64,000 nucleotides of DNA from Tessaracoccus flavus (lineage in GTDB: Bacteria > Actinomycetota > Actinomycetes > Propionibacteriales > Propionibacteriaceae). Location: contig NZ_CP019605.1 in the NCBI RefSeq assembly GCF_001997295.1, positions 682,001 through 746,000 of the forward strand, read 5' to 3'. Below are positions 45,633 to 55,604 of this stretch, one piece after another; position 1 is the first letter of the stretch; the number at the start of each line of letters is the position of its first letter. Made by a program: the position numbers and the translations under genes. The notes beneath the pieces are model-generated. The model did no database searches. It was not told where the DNA came from and saw only the letters and a program-made list of their open reading frames with translations.

Positions 45633-47012
45633 TCAGCCGCCGATGAAGGCCTGGTAGTCAGCCTCGAAGTCGGCGAGCACTTCCTCCGGGGTCTTCTGCC
45701 CGCCCAGGACCTCTTGGAGGCCGGTCCCGGCCGTGTCGCTGAACGACGGAGTGGCGTAGTCGAGGTAGGGCAGCAGGGTGCCCTCCTGCGACACAGTGTC
45801 GAACGCCTCGTAGATGTCCTTCTGGACCCCGGCCTCCGGCGCAAGTTCGGCGGTTCGGAGAACGGGCATTCCGCCGTTCTCGGCGATGATCTCCATGGCT
45901 TCGTCGCTGGTGATGAAGTCGATATAGGCCGCTGCAGCGGCTGCGTTCTTGGCCTTGGCCGGGATGGAGAAGGGGATACCGGTTCCGCCGGTGGTTGCCA
46001 GTTCGCCGTTGGTGGCGGGCGGCGGTGCCATGAACTTCAGGTCCTCGCCCATCACGGCTTCCATGTCGGTTCCGAGCCACGATCCGCCGGGGAGGAAGAC
46101 GCCGGTGCCCTGAGTGAATTCGGTCCAGGCCGGGTCGTAGTCGAGACCGTTGGGAGAGGTTCCGAAGTACCCTTCGAGCCCCCACTTGGCGAACTGTTCC
46201 ATGGCGGCGGTGTTGCCCTCACTCGTCCACGAGGCGCCCTCGTTGCCCATGCCGAGCTTGACCACGTCCTCCGGCTCCACGTAGTGGGCCTGCAGGGGTC
46301 CGAAGACGTGGAGCGCCGGCCACTTCTCGATGTTGCCTAGCACCATGGGCTGTTCGCCGGCGGCCTTGGCGGCGTCGAGGATGGCGAAGTAGTCCTCCCA
46401 CGTCTCAGGTGCCGACGCGCCGAGGGCGTCCAACTTCTTCTGCGAGTAGAAGATGCCGACGATCTCGCCGGTCTGGGGGAGTCCGTAGAGATTGCCCTCG
46501 CCGAAGGTTGTAGCGTCGGAGGAGTAGCGCACCTTGCCCAGCACGGAAGCGGGGAAGCGATCCTCCCAGCCGTACTGCGCCGCGTAGGGACTCAGGTCGA
46601 GCAACTGGCCGGCCTTCACGAATTGGCCCATGTCGCCACGCGCGTTGTTGACCTGGACGACGTCTGGGACGTCGTTTCCGCTGAGCGCCAGGGATACCTG
46701 CGCCTTGAGGTCGTCGAACGACTGGCTGGTGCGGTTGATCGTGATGTTGGGGTACTTCTCCTCGAACGCCGCGATCAGCGCGACCAACGCGTCGTTCTGG
46801 CTGCCGCGGACCTCCTGGTCCCAGACCACGAGTTCGACATCGCCCAGTTCGGCAGGGTCAGTCGCTTCCGGTGCGGCGGCGGTCGTGTCGCCGGGGGCGG
46901 CAGTCGTCGTGGGGGCCGTCTCCCCCGGAGCGCAGGCTGCGAGCACGGCGGCGGATGCGAGGCCGGAGGCCCCCAGCAGGAAGTGGCGGCGATGGATAGG
47001 ACGGAGCGTCAT
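45633..47012 (-). CDS. sugar-binding lipoprotein of the ABC importer
   Basis: 459 residues. Twin-Arg-like start RRHFLLGASGLASAAVLAACAPG with lipobox LAAC (lipidated Cys), then a Thr/Ala linker (TAPTTTAAPGDTTAAAPEAT) and a family-1 solute-binding fold (ELVVWDQEVRGSQNDALVALIAAFEEKYPNITI, FTQGTGVFLPGGSWLGTDM). First gene of the minus-strand operon. Substrate probably an oligosaccharide or glycoside, from the neighbouring GH4 enzyme. Confidence 0.93.
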   Translation of the reverse strand: MTLRPIHRRHFLLGASGLASAAVLAACAPGETAPTTTAAPGDTTAAAPEATDPAELGDVELVVWDQEVRGSQNDALVALIAAFEEKYPNITINRTSQSFDDLKAQVSLALSGNDVPDVVQVNNARGDMGQFVKAGQLLDLSPYAAQYGWEDRFPASVLGKVRYSSDATTFGEGNLYGLPQTGEIVGIFYSQKKLDALGASAPETWEDYFAILDAAKAAGEQPMVLGNIEKWPALHVFGPLQAHYVEPEDVVKLGMGNEGASWTSEGNTAAMEQFAKWGLEGYFGTSPNGLDYDPAWTEFTQGTGVFLPGGSWLGTDMEAVMGEDLKFMAPPPATNGELATTGGTGIPFSIPAKAKNAAAAAAYIDFITSDEAMEIIAENGGMPVLRTAELAPEAGVQKDIYEAFDTVSQEGTLLPYLDYATPSFSDTAGTGLQEVLGGQKTPEEVLADFEADYQAFIGG

Positions 47013-47059
47013 GGGTCCTCCTAGGACTGCGGGTTGTGGCTGATTCTGCCACCATCTGC

Positions 47060-47073
47060 TCGATCTTGATCGA
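47060..47073. promoter_or_regulatory. palindromic operator between sugar-uptake operon and DeoR gene
   Basis: TCGATC-TT-GATCGA, perfect 6-bp arms, in the 103-bp divergent region. It is the natural candidate target for the DeoR-family protein encoded next to it. Confidence 0.5.
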
Positions 47074-47115
47074 ATTCTGGTAAAACTTGTGGCATCACGA
47101 TCCGGGGGTCCCCCA

Positions 47116-47886
47116 ATGCTGACTGACGTACGCCATCAACGCATCGCCGATTGGGTGCGCCGCGAGGGCTCCGTCTCCGTGCTGGGCGTCGCCGATGCGT
47201 TCGGTGTCTCCGAGGCCACTGCCCGGCGGGACCTCGATCAACTGGCGAGCACCGGCGTCGTCGAGCGTATCCGCGGCGGCGCCCGCGCTCTGCGTCGGCC
47301 CATTCGCCCGGAAGCCGACGCGTCGGAGTTCGCAGTGGTTGCGGCCCAGGAAAGCGACGAGAAGCGCGCCATCGCGAAGCGTGCCGCCGCGCTCGTCCAT
47401 GACGGAGACGTCGTCGCGCTCGACATCGGCACCACGGTCTTCGCGATGTGTGAACATCTCAAGGAGCGCTCGATCACCGTCGTGACGGCTTCGCTGGCAG
47501 TGGTTCGTGCTCTCTCGGACGCCCCCCACATGGACATCGTGGTGATGGGCGGGGTGCTGCGTCCCAACTACGACTCACTGGTGGGAGTGCTGACGGAATC
47601 GTGCCTTCGCCAGGTGCGTGTGGACATCGCCTTCCTGGGCGCGGCTGGGATCCACGCTGACGGAGCTGTGATCGACTCGACGCCGAGCGAAGTCCCGGTC
47701 AAACGCGCGATGATCGACGTCGCCCGCAAGGCCTGGCTGCTTGCCGATCACCAGAAATTTCCGGGCATGGGCTTCCTGCAGGTGGTTCCGATCGACCGGT
47801 TCGCCGGACTCATCACGGACCGTCCGCCCAGTTCAGCCCAGCTCCGTCTGCCGCCCGACTCGACCCTGGAGGTACTGACGCCATGA
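47116..47886 (+). CDS. DeoR-family transcriptional regulator
   Basis: 256 residues from ATG 47116. N-terminal winged helix RHQRIADWVRREGSVSVLGVADAFGVSEATARRDLDQL, then RIRGGARAL, then the sugar-phosphate-sensing isomerase-like fold (DIGTTVFAMCEHL, VVTASLAVVRAL, VVMGGVLRPNYDSLVG, KAWLLADHQKF). It overlaps the GH4 gene by 4 bases and is divergent from the ABC operon, so it most likely represses both in the absence of a phosphorylated sugar. Confidence 0.92.
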   Translation: MLTDVRHQRIADWVRREGSVSVLGVADAFGVSEATARRDLDQLASTGVVERIRGGARALRRPIRPEADASEFAVVAAQESDEKRAIAKRAAALVHDGDVVALDIGTTVFAMCEHLKERSITVVTASLAVVRALSDAPHMDIVVMGGVLRPNYDSLVGVLTESCLRQVRVDIAFLGAAGIHADGAVIDSTPSEVPVKRAMIDVARKAWLLADHQKFPGMGFLQVVPIDRFAGLITDRPPSSAQLRLPPDSTLEVLTP

Positions 47887-49262
47887 AACTCGTGATCACC
47901 GGTGGGGGCGGCTTCCGGGTTCCCCTCGTCTACGACGCCGTAGCGACGAACGCTCTGGCCGCCGCCGGCCGTCCGGCTGTGCACATCGACGAGGTGGTGC
48001 TCCATGACGCCTCGGCGGCGAGGCTGGAGGGCATCGCCAGGGTCATCCGGGAGCGGGCCGCCCAGCTCGATCACGCTCCGACCCTGAAGGTGACGACCGA
48101 CCTTCGCGACGCGCTGACCGGTGCGGACTTCATCTTCGCCGCTGTCCGCGTCGGCGGGGTCGAGGGCCGCATCGCCGATGAGCGGGTGGCGCTCGATCTC
48201 GGGCTCCTCGGGCAGGAGACGATCGGCCCTGGGGGATTGGCCTACGCGCTCCGGACGATCCCGGTGATGCGTGAGCTGGCACGGGTGACGGCCGAGGTCG
48301 CTCCTCACGCCTGGACGATCAACTTCACCAACCCGGCGGGAATCGTGACCCAGTCGATGCGGGAGGTGCTGGGCGACCGGGTCGTGGGCATCTGCGACAC
48401 GCCGATCGGTCTGGTTCGCCGGGTCTCGCGACTGTTGGGCGTCTCGCTGGAGCATGACACAGCGCGGGTGGATTACGACTACGTGGGGCTCAACCACCTC
48501 GGGTGGCTCCGCTCGGTCAGGATCGACGGCGTCGAGCGTCTTCCCGACGTCCTCGGCTCGGACTCCGCCCTGGACGAGATCGAGGAAGCCCGCGTGGTGG
48601 GCAAGGACTGGGTGCGCGCCACGGGCGCACTGCCCAACGAGTACCTCTACTACTACCTCAAGACCGACGAGGCGATCGCGAACATCAGGCGTTCGGCGCA
48701 GACGCGGGGCCAGTACCTGCAGGCGCAACAGGGCGACTTCTACGAGTCCGTGGGTTGCTGCGACTCGCCCCTGGCCCTGTGGCAGGAGGCGCTGCACGAG
48801 CGGGAATCGACCTACATGGCCGAGGCACGCGAGGACAGTGAGGAGCGCCGGGCGGAGGACGCGGCGGGTGGCGGCTATCAGGAGGTGGCGCTCCGGCTCA
48901 TGACCGCGTTGGCCACCGGCAGCCCTGAACGGATGATCCTCGACGTCGGCAATCTCAGCGAGGGGGAACGGATCATCCCGGAGCTGCCTGACGATGTCGT
49001 GGTGGAGGTCGGGTGTGTGGTGGACGAGGGGGGCGTCCACCCGCTCCCGGTCGCTCCGCTCACCCTGTCGCAGCTCGGCGCGATGTCGACGCTCCGCGCC
49101 TCGGAGGAGGCAATCGCCGAGGCCGCCCGCACCGGCGATCCGGAGAAGGCCTGGGAGGGCTTCTCCACCCACCCCCTCGTGCGGTCGCCCAGGCTCGGCA
49201 AGGAGTTGCTGGACGGCTACAGCCGAGCGCACCCTGAAATCGCACAGCTCTTCACCCGCTAG
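47883..49262 (+). CDS. GH4 family 6-phospho-beta-glucosidase-like enzyme
   Basis: 459 residues. NAD-binding ITGGGGFRVPLVYDA, INFTNPAGIVTQSM, VGICDTPIGL with the metal-binding Cys, and VGLNHLGWLRSV with the metal His are GH4 signatures. GH4 enzymes need NAD, Mn and act by redox elimination, often on 6-phospho-glycosides. The sugar here enters by ABC transport, not PTS, so phosphorylation must come from the PfkB kinase or the enzyme takes unphosphorylated substrate. Confidence 0.92.
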   Translation: MKLVITGGGGFRVPLVYDAVATNALAAAGRPAVHIDEVVLHDASAARLEGIARVIRERAAQLDHAPTLKVTTDLRDALTGADFIFAAVRVGGVEGRIADERVALDLGLLGQETIGPGGLAYALRTIPVMRELARVTAEVAPHAWTINFTNPAGIVTQSMREVLGDRVVGICDTPIGLVRRVSRLLGVSLEHDTARVDYDYVGLNHLGWLRSVRIDGVERLPDVLGSDSALDEIEEARVVGKDWVRATGALPNEYLYYYLKTDEAIANIRRSAQTRGQYLQAQQGDFYESVGCCDSPLALWQEALHERESTYMAEAREDSEERRAEDAAGGGYQEVALRLMTALATGSPERMILDVGNLSEGERIIPELPDDVVVEVGCVVDEGGVHPLPVAPLTLSQLGAMSTLRASEEAIAEAARTGDPEKAWEGFSTHPLVRSPRLGKELLDGYSRAHPEIAQLFTR

Positions 49263-49316
49263 CGGTACACCTAAAAGGGTGCCGACGCGGCGAGGGTGGC
49301 GGTGCAAGGGTGGGGT

Positions 49317-49796
49317 ATGAACGAACAGAAGACACTGAACGACGTCATCGATCTCATCAGCAAGCAGAAGGTCGGCATGCTGACCACCCACGAGGGGGAC
49401 CGGCTGGTCAGCCGGCCGATGGGCATGCAGGATCCCGACCGCGACGGCACGTTGTGGTTCTTTGCGAAGGCTGACTCGGACGTGGCCCACCAGGTGGGCG
49501 CTGATCCCCGCGTCAACGTCTCGCTGGCCGATGGTGACTACCTTTCGGTCACCGGCACGGCTGCCGTCGTCAACGACGTCGCGAAGAAGCGCGAACTGTG
49601 GGACGCCTCGGTCGAAGCCTTCATGCAGACCGATCCCGAGGATCCCCAGGCCGTACTGATCAAGGTCGCTGCGGACAGCATCGCGTACTGGGACACGCCC
49701 AGCGCCGTCGGATCAGTGTTTGCGATGGTGAAGGGAATGGTGGGGGACTCGGAGCCGGACGCTGGCGAGAGCGGCGTCGTGGAGGCCGGGAGGTGA
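49317..49796 (+). CDS. pyridoxamine-5'-phosphate-oxidase-fold protein (general stress protein 26-like)
   Basis: 159 residues from ATG 49317. Split-barrel flavin fold: VGMLTTHEGDRLVSRPMGMQ, DGTLWFFAKADSDVAHQVGA, VSLADGDYLSVTGTAAVVND, ELWDASVEAFMQTDPEDP and ALIKVAADSIAYWDTP-like ending. Proteins of this group bind FMN, FAD or F420; role unknown. Its stop overlaps the next ATG (TGATG). Confidence 0.85.
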   Translation: MNEQKTLNDVIDLISKQKVGMLTTHEGDRLVSRPMGMQDPDRDGTLWFFAKADSDVAHQVGADPRVNVSLADGDYLSVTGTAAVVNDVAKKRELWDASVEAFMQTDPEDPQAVLIKVAADSIAYWDTPSAVGSVFAMVKGMVGDSEPDAGESGVVEAGR

Positions 49797-50977
49797 TGAG
49801 GGCGCTTACGTGGCACGGAATCGAGGACGTCCGAGTCCAGGATGTGCCCGAGCCGGCGCTGCTGGCCCCCACCGACGCGATCGTGCGCGTCACCTCAACC
49901 GCGATCTGCGGCTCCGACCTGCACCTCTACGGAGTGCTGGCGCCCTTCCTGACCCGGGGCGATGTCCTGGGTCACGAGTTCATGGGCATCGTCACCGAGG
50001 TGGGCGACGCAGTGACGACGATCGCCCCAGGCGACCGGGTGGTCGTGCCGTTCACGATCGCCTGCGGCGCGTGCTGGATGTGTCGACGCGGTCTCCACGC
50101 GCAGTGCGAGACCACGCAGGTCCGGGAGCACGGGAAGGGAGCGGCGCTGTTCGGATACACCAGCCTGTACGGACAGGTGCCGGGCGGACAGGCGGAGCTG
50201 GTCCGCGTCCCGCACGCCGACGTGGGGCCGGTCAAGGTGCCGGAAGGCACGCCTGACGAGAGATTCCTCTTCCTGTCCGACATCCTCCCCACCGCCTGGC
50301 AGGGAATTCGTTGGGCCGACGTCGAGCAGGGGTCGACGGTCGCAATCCTCGGACTCGGGCCCGTGGGTCAATTGGCTGTCACCTGCGCCCGCCGACAAGG
50401 CGCGGGCCGGGTGATCGGCGTCGACCTCGTCCCCGAACGTCTCGAGCGGGCGGGCGCAAACGGGGCCGAGGTGGTCGACGTCACCGCCGTCGACGACGTG
50501 GCTGCGACGTTGCGCGAGATGACCGACGGGCGGGGACCGGATTCCGTCGTGGACGCCGTCGGGATGGAGGCGCACGGAAGCCCGGTCGCGGAGCGCGTCA
50601 TCAAGATGGCCGCGCGGCTCCCCAAGCCGCTCGGCAGGGGCGCGATTGAGCACGCCGGCATCGACCGCCTGGCGGCGCTGCATACGGCGATCGATGCGGT
50701 CCGCCGGGGCGGCACGGTGTCGCTCTCCGGTGTCTACGGGGGAGCGCTGGACCCGATGCCGCTCATGGACATGTTCGACAAGGGGATCACGATGCGGATG
50801 GGGCAGTGCCACGTGCAGCGGTGGACGGGTGAACTCCTGGACATCCTCACCCATGGCGACCCCTTCGGCGTGGATGACCTTGTCACCCACCGGCTCCCCC
50901 TCGAGGAGGCACCCGAGGCGTACGCGATGTTCCAGGAGAAGCGTGACGGCTGCATCAAGGTGGTGCTGAAGCCCTAG
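49796..50977 (+). CDS. zinc-dependent alcohol/formaldehyde dehydrogenase-like protein
   Basis: 393 residues. Catalytic zinc ligands in AICGSDLHLYG and LGHEFMGIV; structural zinc in CGACWMCRRGLHAQC with four Cys. NAD motif AILGLGPVGQLAVTCAR. The long insertion (KMAARLPKPLGRGAIEH) resembles the glutathione-independent formaldehyde dehydrogenase subgroup. Coupled to the PNPOx-like gene; substrate not known. Confidence 0.85.
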   Translation: MRALTWHGIEDVRVQDVPEPALLAPTDAIVRVTSTAICGSDLHLYGVLAPFLTRGDVLGHEFMGIVTEVGDAVTTIAPGDRVVVPFTIACGACWMCRRGLHAQCETTQVREHGKGAALFGYTSLYGQVPGGQAELVRVPHADVGPVKVPEGTPDERFLFLSDILPTAWQGIRWADVEQGSTVAILGLGPVGQLAVTCARRQGAGRVIGVDLVPERLERAGANGAEVVDVTAVDDVAATLREMTDGRGPDSVVDAVGMEAHGSPVAERVIKMAARLPKPLGRGAIEHAGIDRLAALHTAIDAVRRGGTVSLSGVYGGALDPMPLMDMFDKGITMRMGQCHVQRWTGELLDILTHGDPFGVDDLVTHRLPLEEAPEAYAMFQEKRDGCIKVVLKP

Positions 50978-51041
50978 AACCGCGTCGTTGTCAGGTCAAT
51001 CGCAGTCCCCGGCGAGGAGCGATCCACGGGCCACAAACCTC

Positions 51042-51078
51042 TTGGGCAAACGGGTCCCGCGTGATATTGTTACTACAA
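51042..51078 (+). promoter_or_regulatory. mmsA/iolA promoter with overlapping operator
   Basis: TTGGGC (51042-51047), 17-base spacer, TATTGT (51065-51070). The dyad ATTGT-TACT-ACAAT (51066-51079) covers the -10, the right place for a repressor. Confidence 0.6.
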
Positions 51079-51136
51079 TTCATCGTGCCGGCAGTGATTG
51101 CGGCGCCAAGACTGACAGAGGAAGGGCCCAGGCCAC

Positions 51137-52633
51137 ATGACTCAGACCATCACCCACTGGATCGGCGGAGCTCCCTACGAGGGAAGCCCCGACCACCGCA
51201 TCCCCGTCGAGAACCCAGCCTCCGGGAAGGTCGAGGGCGAACTGCTCTCGGCAAGCGCGGCCGATCTCGACCACGCCGTCGAGGTCGCCCGCGAGGCGCT
51301 CAAAATCTGGTCCAAGACGTCCCTGGCCAAGCGCACCGCGATCATGTTCAAGATGCGGGAGCTCGTGCTCGCCAATCAGGACGAACTGGCCAAGGCCATC
51401 GTCAACGAGCACGGCAAGGACTACAACGACGCCATCGGCGAGATCCAGCGCGGCCGCGAGACCCTCGACTTCGCCTGCGGCATCAACGCTGCACTCAAGG
51501 GGGAGTTCTCCTACGACATCTCCACCGGCGTCGACATCCACACCGTGCGCCAGCCCGTCGGCGTGGTCGCGGGCGTGTGCCCCTTCAACTTCCCCGTGAT
51601 GGTGCCGATGTGGATGCATCCCGTCGCCATCGCCACCGGCAACACCTTCATTCTGAAGCCGGCTAGCCCCACGCCCACCGCGTCGCTGCTGGTCGCCAAG
51701 CTGTACAAGGAGGCGGGTCTTCCCGATGGCGTGTTCAACGTCGTCGCTGGGGACCGCGACATCGTGACCAACATCCTGGAGCACCCGGGCATCAACGCCA
51801 TCTCTTTCGTCGGCTCCACCCCCGTGGCCCGGATCATCCAGGAGAAGGGCACGGCCAACGGCAAGCGCGTCCAGGCGCTCGGCGGTGCCAACAACCACGC
51901 CATCGTGATGCCCGACGCCGACCTCGCGTTCGCCGCCCAGCACATCTCCGCTGCGGCTTTCGGCGCGGCCGGTGAGCGCTGCATGGCGCTGCCCGTCGTC
52001 GTCGCTGTCGGTGGGGTCGGTCCGAAGCTCGCCGAGCTGGTCAAGGAGCACGCCCAGAAGATCAAGGTGGGCTACGGCCTCGACGAGGGCGTGCAGATGG
52101 GCCCGGTCATCACCCGCAAGGCGCAGGAGCGCATCAAGGCAATCATCACCGATGCCGAGGAGCGCGGCGCGAGCGTCGTGCTCGATGGCCGCGACATCAA
52201 GGTCGACGGGTACGAGGACGGCTTCTGGGTCGGTCCCACGGTCCTCGACGACGTGCCGCTCGACGCCCCGGCCTACCACGAGGAGGTGTTCGGGCCCGTG
52301 CTCACCATCGTCCACGCCGACACCTACCAGGAGGCCATCGACCAGGTGAACTCGTCGGAGTACGGCAACGGCGCTGCGATCTTCACCAACGACGGCGGCG
52401 TGGCCCGCCGCTTCGAGCTGGACGTGGAGGCGGGCATGGTCGGCGTCAACGTGCCGATCCCGACCCCGGTCGCCTACTACTCGTTCGGCGGATGGAAGGA
52501 CTCGCTGCTCGGCGACACCCACATCCACGGGCCGGAAGGCGTGAAGTTCTACACCAAGCTGAAGGCCATCACGTCCCGCTGGCCCTCCGAGCGCACCTTC
52601 GAAGCGACGATGTCCTTCATGCGTGAGGAGTGA
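51137..52633 (+). CDS. mmsA: methylmalonate-semialdehyde dehydrogenase (CoA acylating)
   Basis: 498 residues. Aldehyde-dehydrogenase fold with PFNFPVMVPMWMHPVAIATG, FVGSTPVARIIQ and the catalytic Cys in AAGERCMALPVVVAVG. The loop LGGANNHAIVMPDAD, where other aldehyde dehydrogenases have Glu, is the CoA-acylating MmsA/IolA type. It converts malonate or methylmalonate semialdehyde to acetyl- or propionyl-CoA, the last step of inositol breakdown (also valine). The inositol-type operator upstream favours IolA. Confidence 0.95.
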   Translation: MTQTITHWIGGAPYEGSPDHRIPVENPASGKVEGELLSASAADLDHAVEVAREALKIWSKTSLAKRTAIMFKMRELVLANQDELAKAIVNEHGKDYNDAIGEIQRGRETLDFACGINAALKGEFSYDISTGVDIHTVRQPVGVVAGVCPFNFPVMVPMWMHPVAIATGNTFILKPASPTPTASLLVAKLYKEAGLPDGVFNVVAGDRDIVTNILEHPGINAISFVGSTPVARIIQEKGTANGKRVQALGGANNHAIVMPDADLAFAAQHISAAAFGAAGERCMALPVVVAVGGVGPKLAELVKEHAQKIKVGYGLDEGVQMGPVITRKAQERIKAIITDAEERGASVVLDGRDIKVDGYEDGFWVGPTVLDDVPLDAPAYHEEVFGPVLTIVHADTYQEAIDQVNSSEYGNGAAIFTNDGGVARRFELDVEAGMVGVNVPIPTPVAYYSFGGWKDSLLGDTHIHGPEGVKFYTKLKAITSRWPSERTFEATMSFMREE

Positions 52634-52653
52634 GCGTCACGTAGCTCTGAGGT

Positions 52654-52688
52654 GGAGGGTCCGGCAGCGCCGGGCCCTCCGCCTTTTT
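52654..52688 (+). terminator. Rho-independent terminator after mmsA
   Basis: GGAGGGTCCGGC (52654-52665) pairs with GCCGGGCCCTCC (52669-52680) over AGC, with one mismatch pair, followed by GCCTTTTT. Confidence 0.85.
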
Positions 52689-52763
52689 GCTGTCGCACGG
52701 TGTCGTCGGGGATGACGCTGAGCTCTGGGCGCCGTCGGTCTCGGAATCGTCAACCCTACGTTC

Positions 52764-52968
52764 CGAACGCCAACGCGCGGGACCGAACGCCAACGGATTG
52801 CCGGGAACGCCAACGGATAGCCGGGAACGCCAACGACCCTCAGCGATGCCCCTGATATCTGACGGGCGACGCTGAGTCTCGCGGGCGTCGCCCGCTCTCA
52901 GTTGGCGTTCGGTCCTCCCCGTTGGCGTTTGGTCCTGCCCGTTGGCAGGTGGCGTTCAGTCGCGCCGG
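52764..52968. repeat. 20-bp-period repeat array arranged as a large inverted repeat
   Basis: GAACGCCAACG occurs at 52765, 52785, 52805 and 52825, exactly 20 bp apart, with related 9-bp fillers (GATTGCCGG, GATAGCCGG). After 65 bp the complement GTTGGCGTTC/T starts at 52901 and 52921 and a decayed copy (GTTGGC) at 52941, again 20 bp apart. The spacer itself folds: CTCAGCG (52839) with CGCTGAG (52870), and GGGCGACGC (52864) with GCGTCGCCC (52885). The GGACC flank is also shared (52781 and 52911). No ORF is supported. It fills the gap between the mmsA terminator and the permease terminator. Confidence 0.8.
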
Positions 52969-52980
52969 GGGGCCAAACGG

Positions 52981-53007
52981 AAAAGAGCGCCCCCGAGAGG
53001 GCGCTCT
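52981..53007 (-). terminator. terminator of the inositol ABC importer operon
   Basis: AGAGCGCCC (52984-52992) pairs with GGGCGCTCT (52999-53007). On the minus strand the stem is followed by TTTT (52984-52981), 18 nt after the permease stop. Confidence 0.85.
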
Positions 53008-53024
53008 CTTCGATGTCGGGGTCG

Positions 53025-54020
53025 CTAGCGGTTCTTCCGCTCGTCGATGATGATGGCGATCACGATGATCGCGCCCTTGACCACCATCTGCATGAACGGA
53101 GACACGTTCATCAGATCCAGGCCGTTGTTGATCACGCCGATGATGAGGGCGCCGACGACGACGCCCCAGACGGTGCCGACGCCACCGTTGAACGACGTGC
53201 CACCGATAACCGCCGCCGTGATGGCGTCGAGCTCGAGCATCACGCCGAGCGTCGGCTGCCCGGAGCCGATGCGTGCGGCCAGGATCATGCCCGCCAAGCC
53301 CGCGAGTAGACCGATGAGGGTGTAGATCAGGAACTGCACGCGGCCGATGCTGATGCCGGACACACGGGCGGCCTGATCATTGCCGCCGATGGCGTAGACG
53401 TGGCGGCCGAAGCGGGTGCGGTTCAGCACCACCCAGATGATGGCGGCGATGATGATGAAGATGATCATGGGCACCGGGATGCCGAACACGTCGCCCTGGC
53501 CCATCCAGTTGAAGCCGTCGGCGAGGTTCGAGACCGGACGGCCGCCGGTGTAGATGTTGGCCAGACCGCGGGCGGCCGTCATCATGCCGAGCGTGGCCAC
53601 GAAGGGCGGGATGTGGAAGTACGCCACGAGGCTGCCGACGACGGCGCCGACGGCCGCACCGACGAGAAGGCCGGCGATGACCGCGACGAAGACGGGCATC
53701 GGCGGGAGGCCGGGGAACATCATCGAGTCGCTCTGTACCTGAGCCAGGCTGGCCGACACGACGGCGACGAGCGCCACCGTCGATCCGACAGACAGGTCGA
53801 TGCCCTTGGTGATGATGGCGAACATCATGCCCAGCGCGATGATGCCGATCGGGGCCACCTGGACGACGACGTTGATGAGGTTGCGCGGCTGGAGGAACGT
53901 TCCTTGGGTGATGATCGCGAGGATCACCATGAACGCGATGAGGATCAGCAGGATCGCGTAGGTCTTGATGAAGCCCGTGGTGTCGAATTTGGGCTTGCTG
54001 TCAACTGCGGGGTCAGACAT
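53025..54020 (-). CDS. ABC transporter permease, ribose/inositol type
   Basis: 331 residues with eight to ten hydrophobic segments. IIALGMMFAIITKGIDLSVGSTVALVAVVSA is the RbsC-family signature, and AVIGGTSFNGGVGTVWGVVVGALIIGVINNGLDLM the conserved C-terminal loop. With the ATPase and binding protein upstream it forms a CUT2 importer; placement among inositol genes indicates myo-inositol. Confidence 0.93.
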   Translation of the reverse strand: MSDPAVDSKPKFDTTGFIKTYAILLILIAFMVILAIITQGTFLQPRNLINVVVQVAPIGIIALGMMFAIITKGIDLSVGSTVALVAVVSASLAQVQSDSMMFPGLPPMPVFVAVIAGLLVGAAVGAVVGSLVAYFHIPPFVATLGMMTAARGLANIYTGGRPVSNLADGFNWMGQGDVFGIPVPMIIFIIIAAIIWVVLNRTRFGRHVYAIGGNDQAARVSGISIGRVQFLIYTLIGLLAGLAGMILAARIGSGQPTLGVMLELDAITAAVIGGTSFNGGVGTVWGVVVGALIIGVINNGLDLMNVSPFMQMVVKGAIIVIAIIIDERKNR

Positions 54021-54037
54021 GGGGGAGTGGTTCCTTC

Positions 54038-55540
<1,503 letters not shown>

Positions 55541-55604
55541 CCTCGTTCCTCCCTACCGAAGAAAGGTGGCCGGGCGCTCACCGCACCCGGCCACCGCTCG
55601 GTTG

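Noticed and set aside
47116..47886. This DeoR protein as the inositol regulator (as IolR in Bacillus subtilis)
   Set aside because: It overlaps the GH4 gene and faces the sugar ABC operon, with a different palindrome (TCGATC-TT-GATCGA) in between and no TGT-N4-ACA dyad.
52764..52968. CRISPR array or integron attC site
   Set aside because: The repeated core is 11 bp with 9-bp related fillers, not 23-37 bp repeats with unique spacers; no cas or integrase genes nearby; the ends do not match the RYYYAAC/GTTRRRY core sites.
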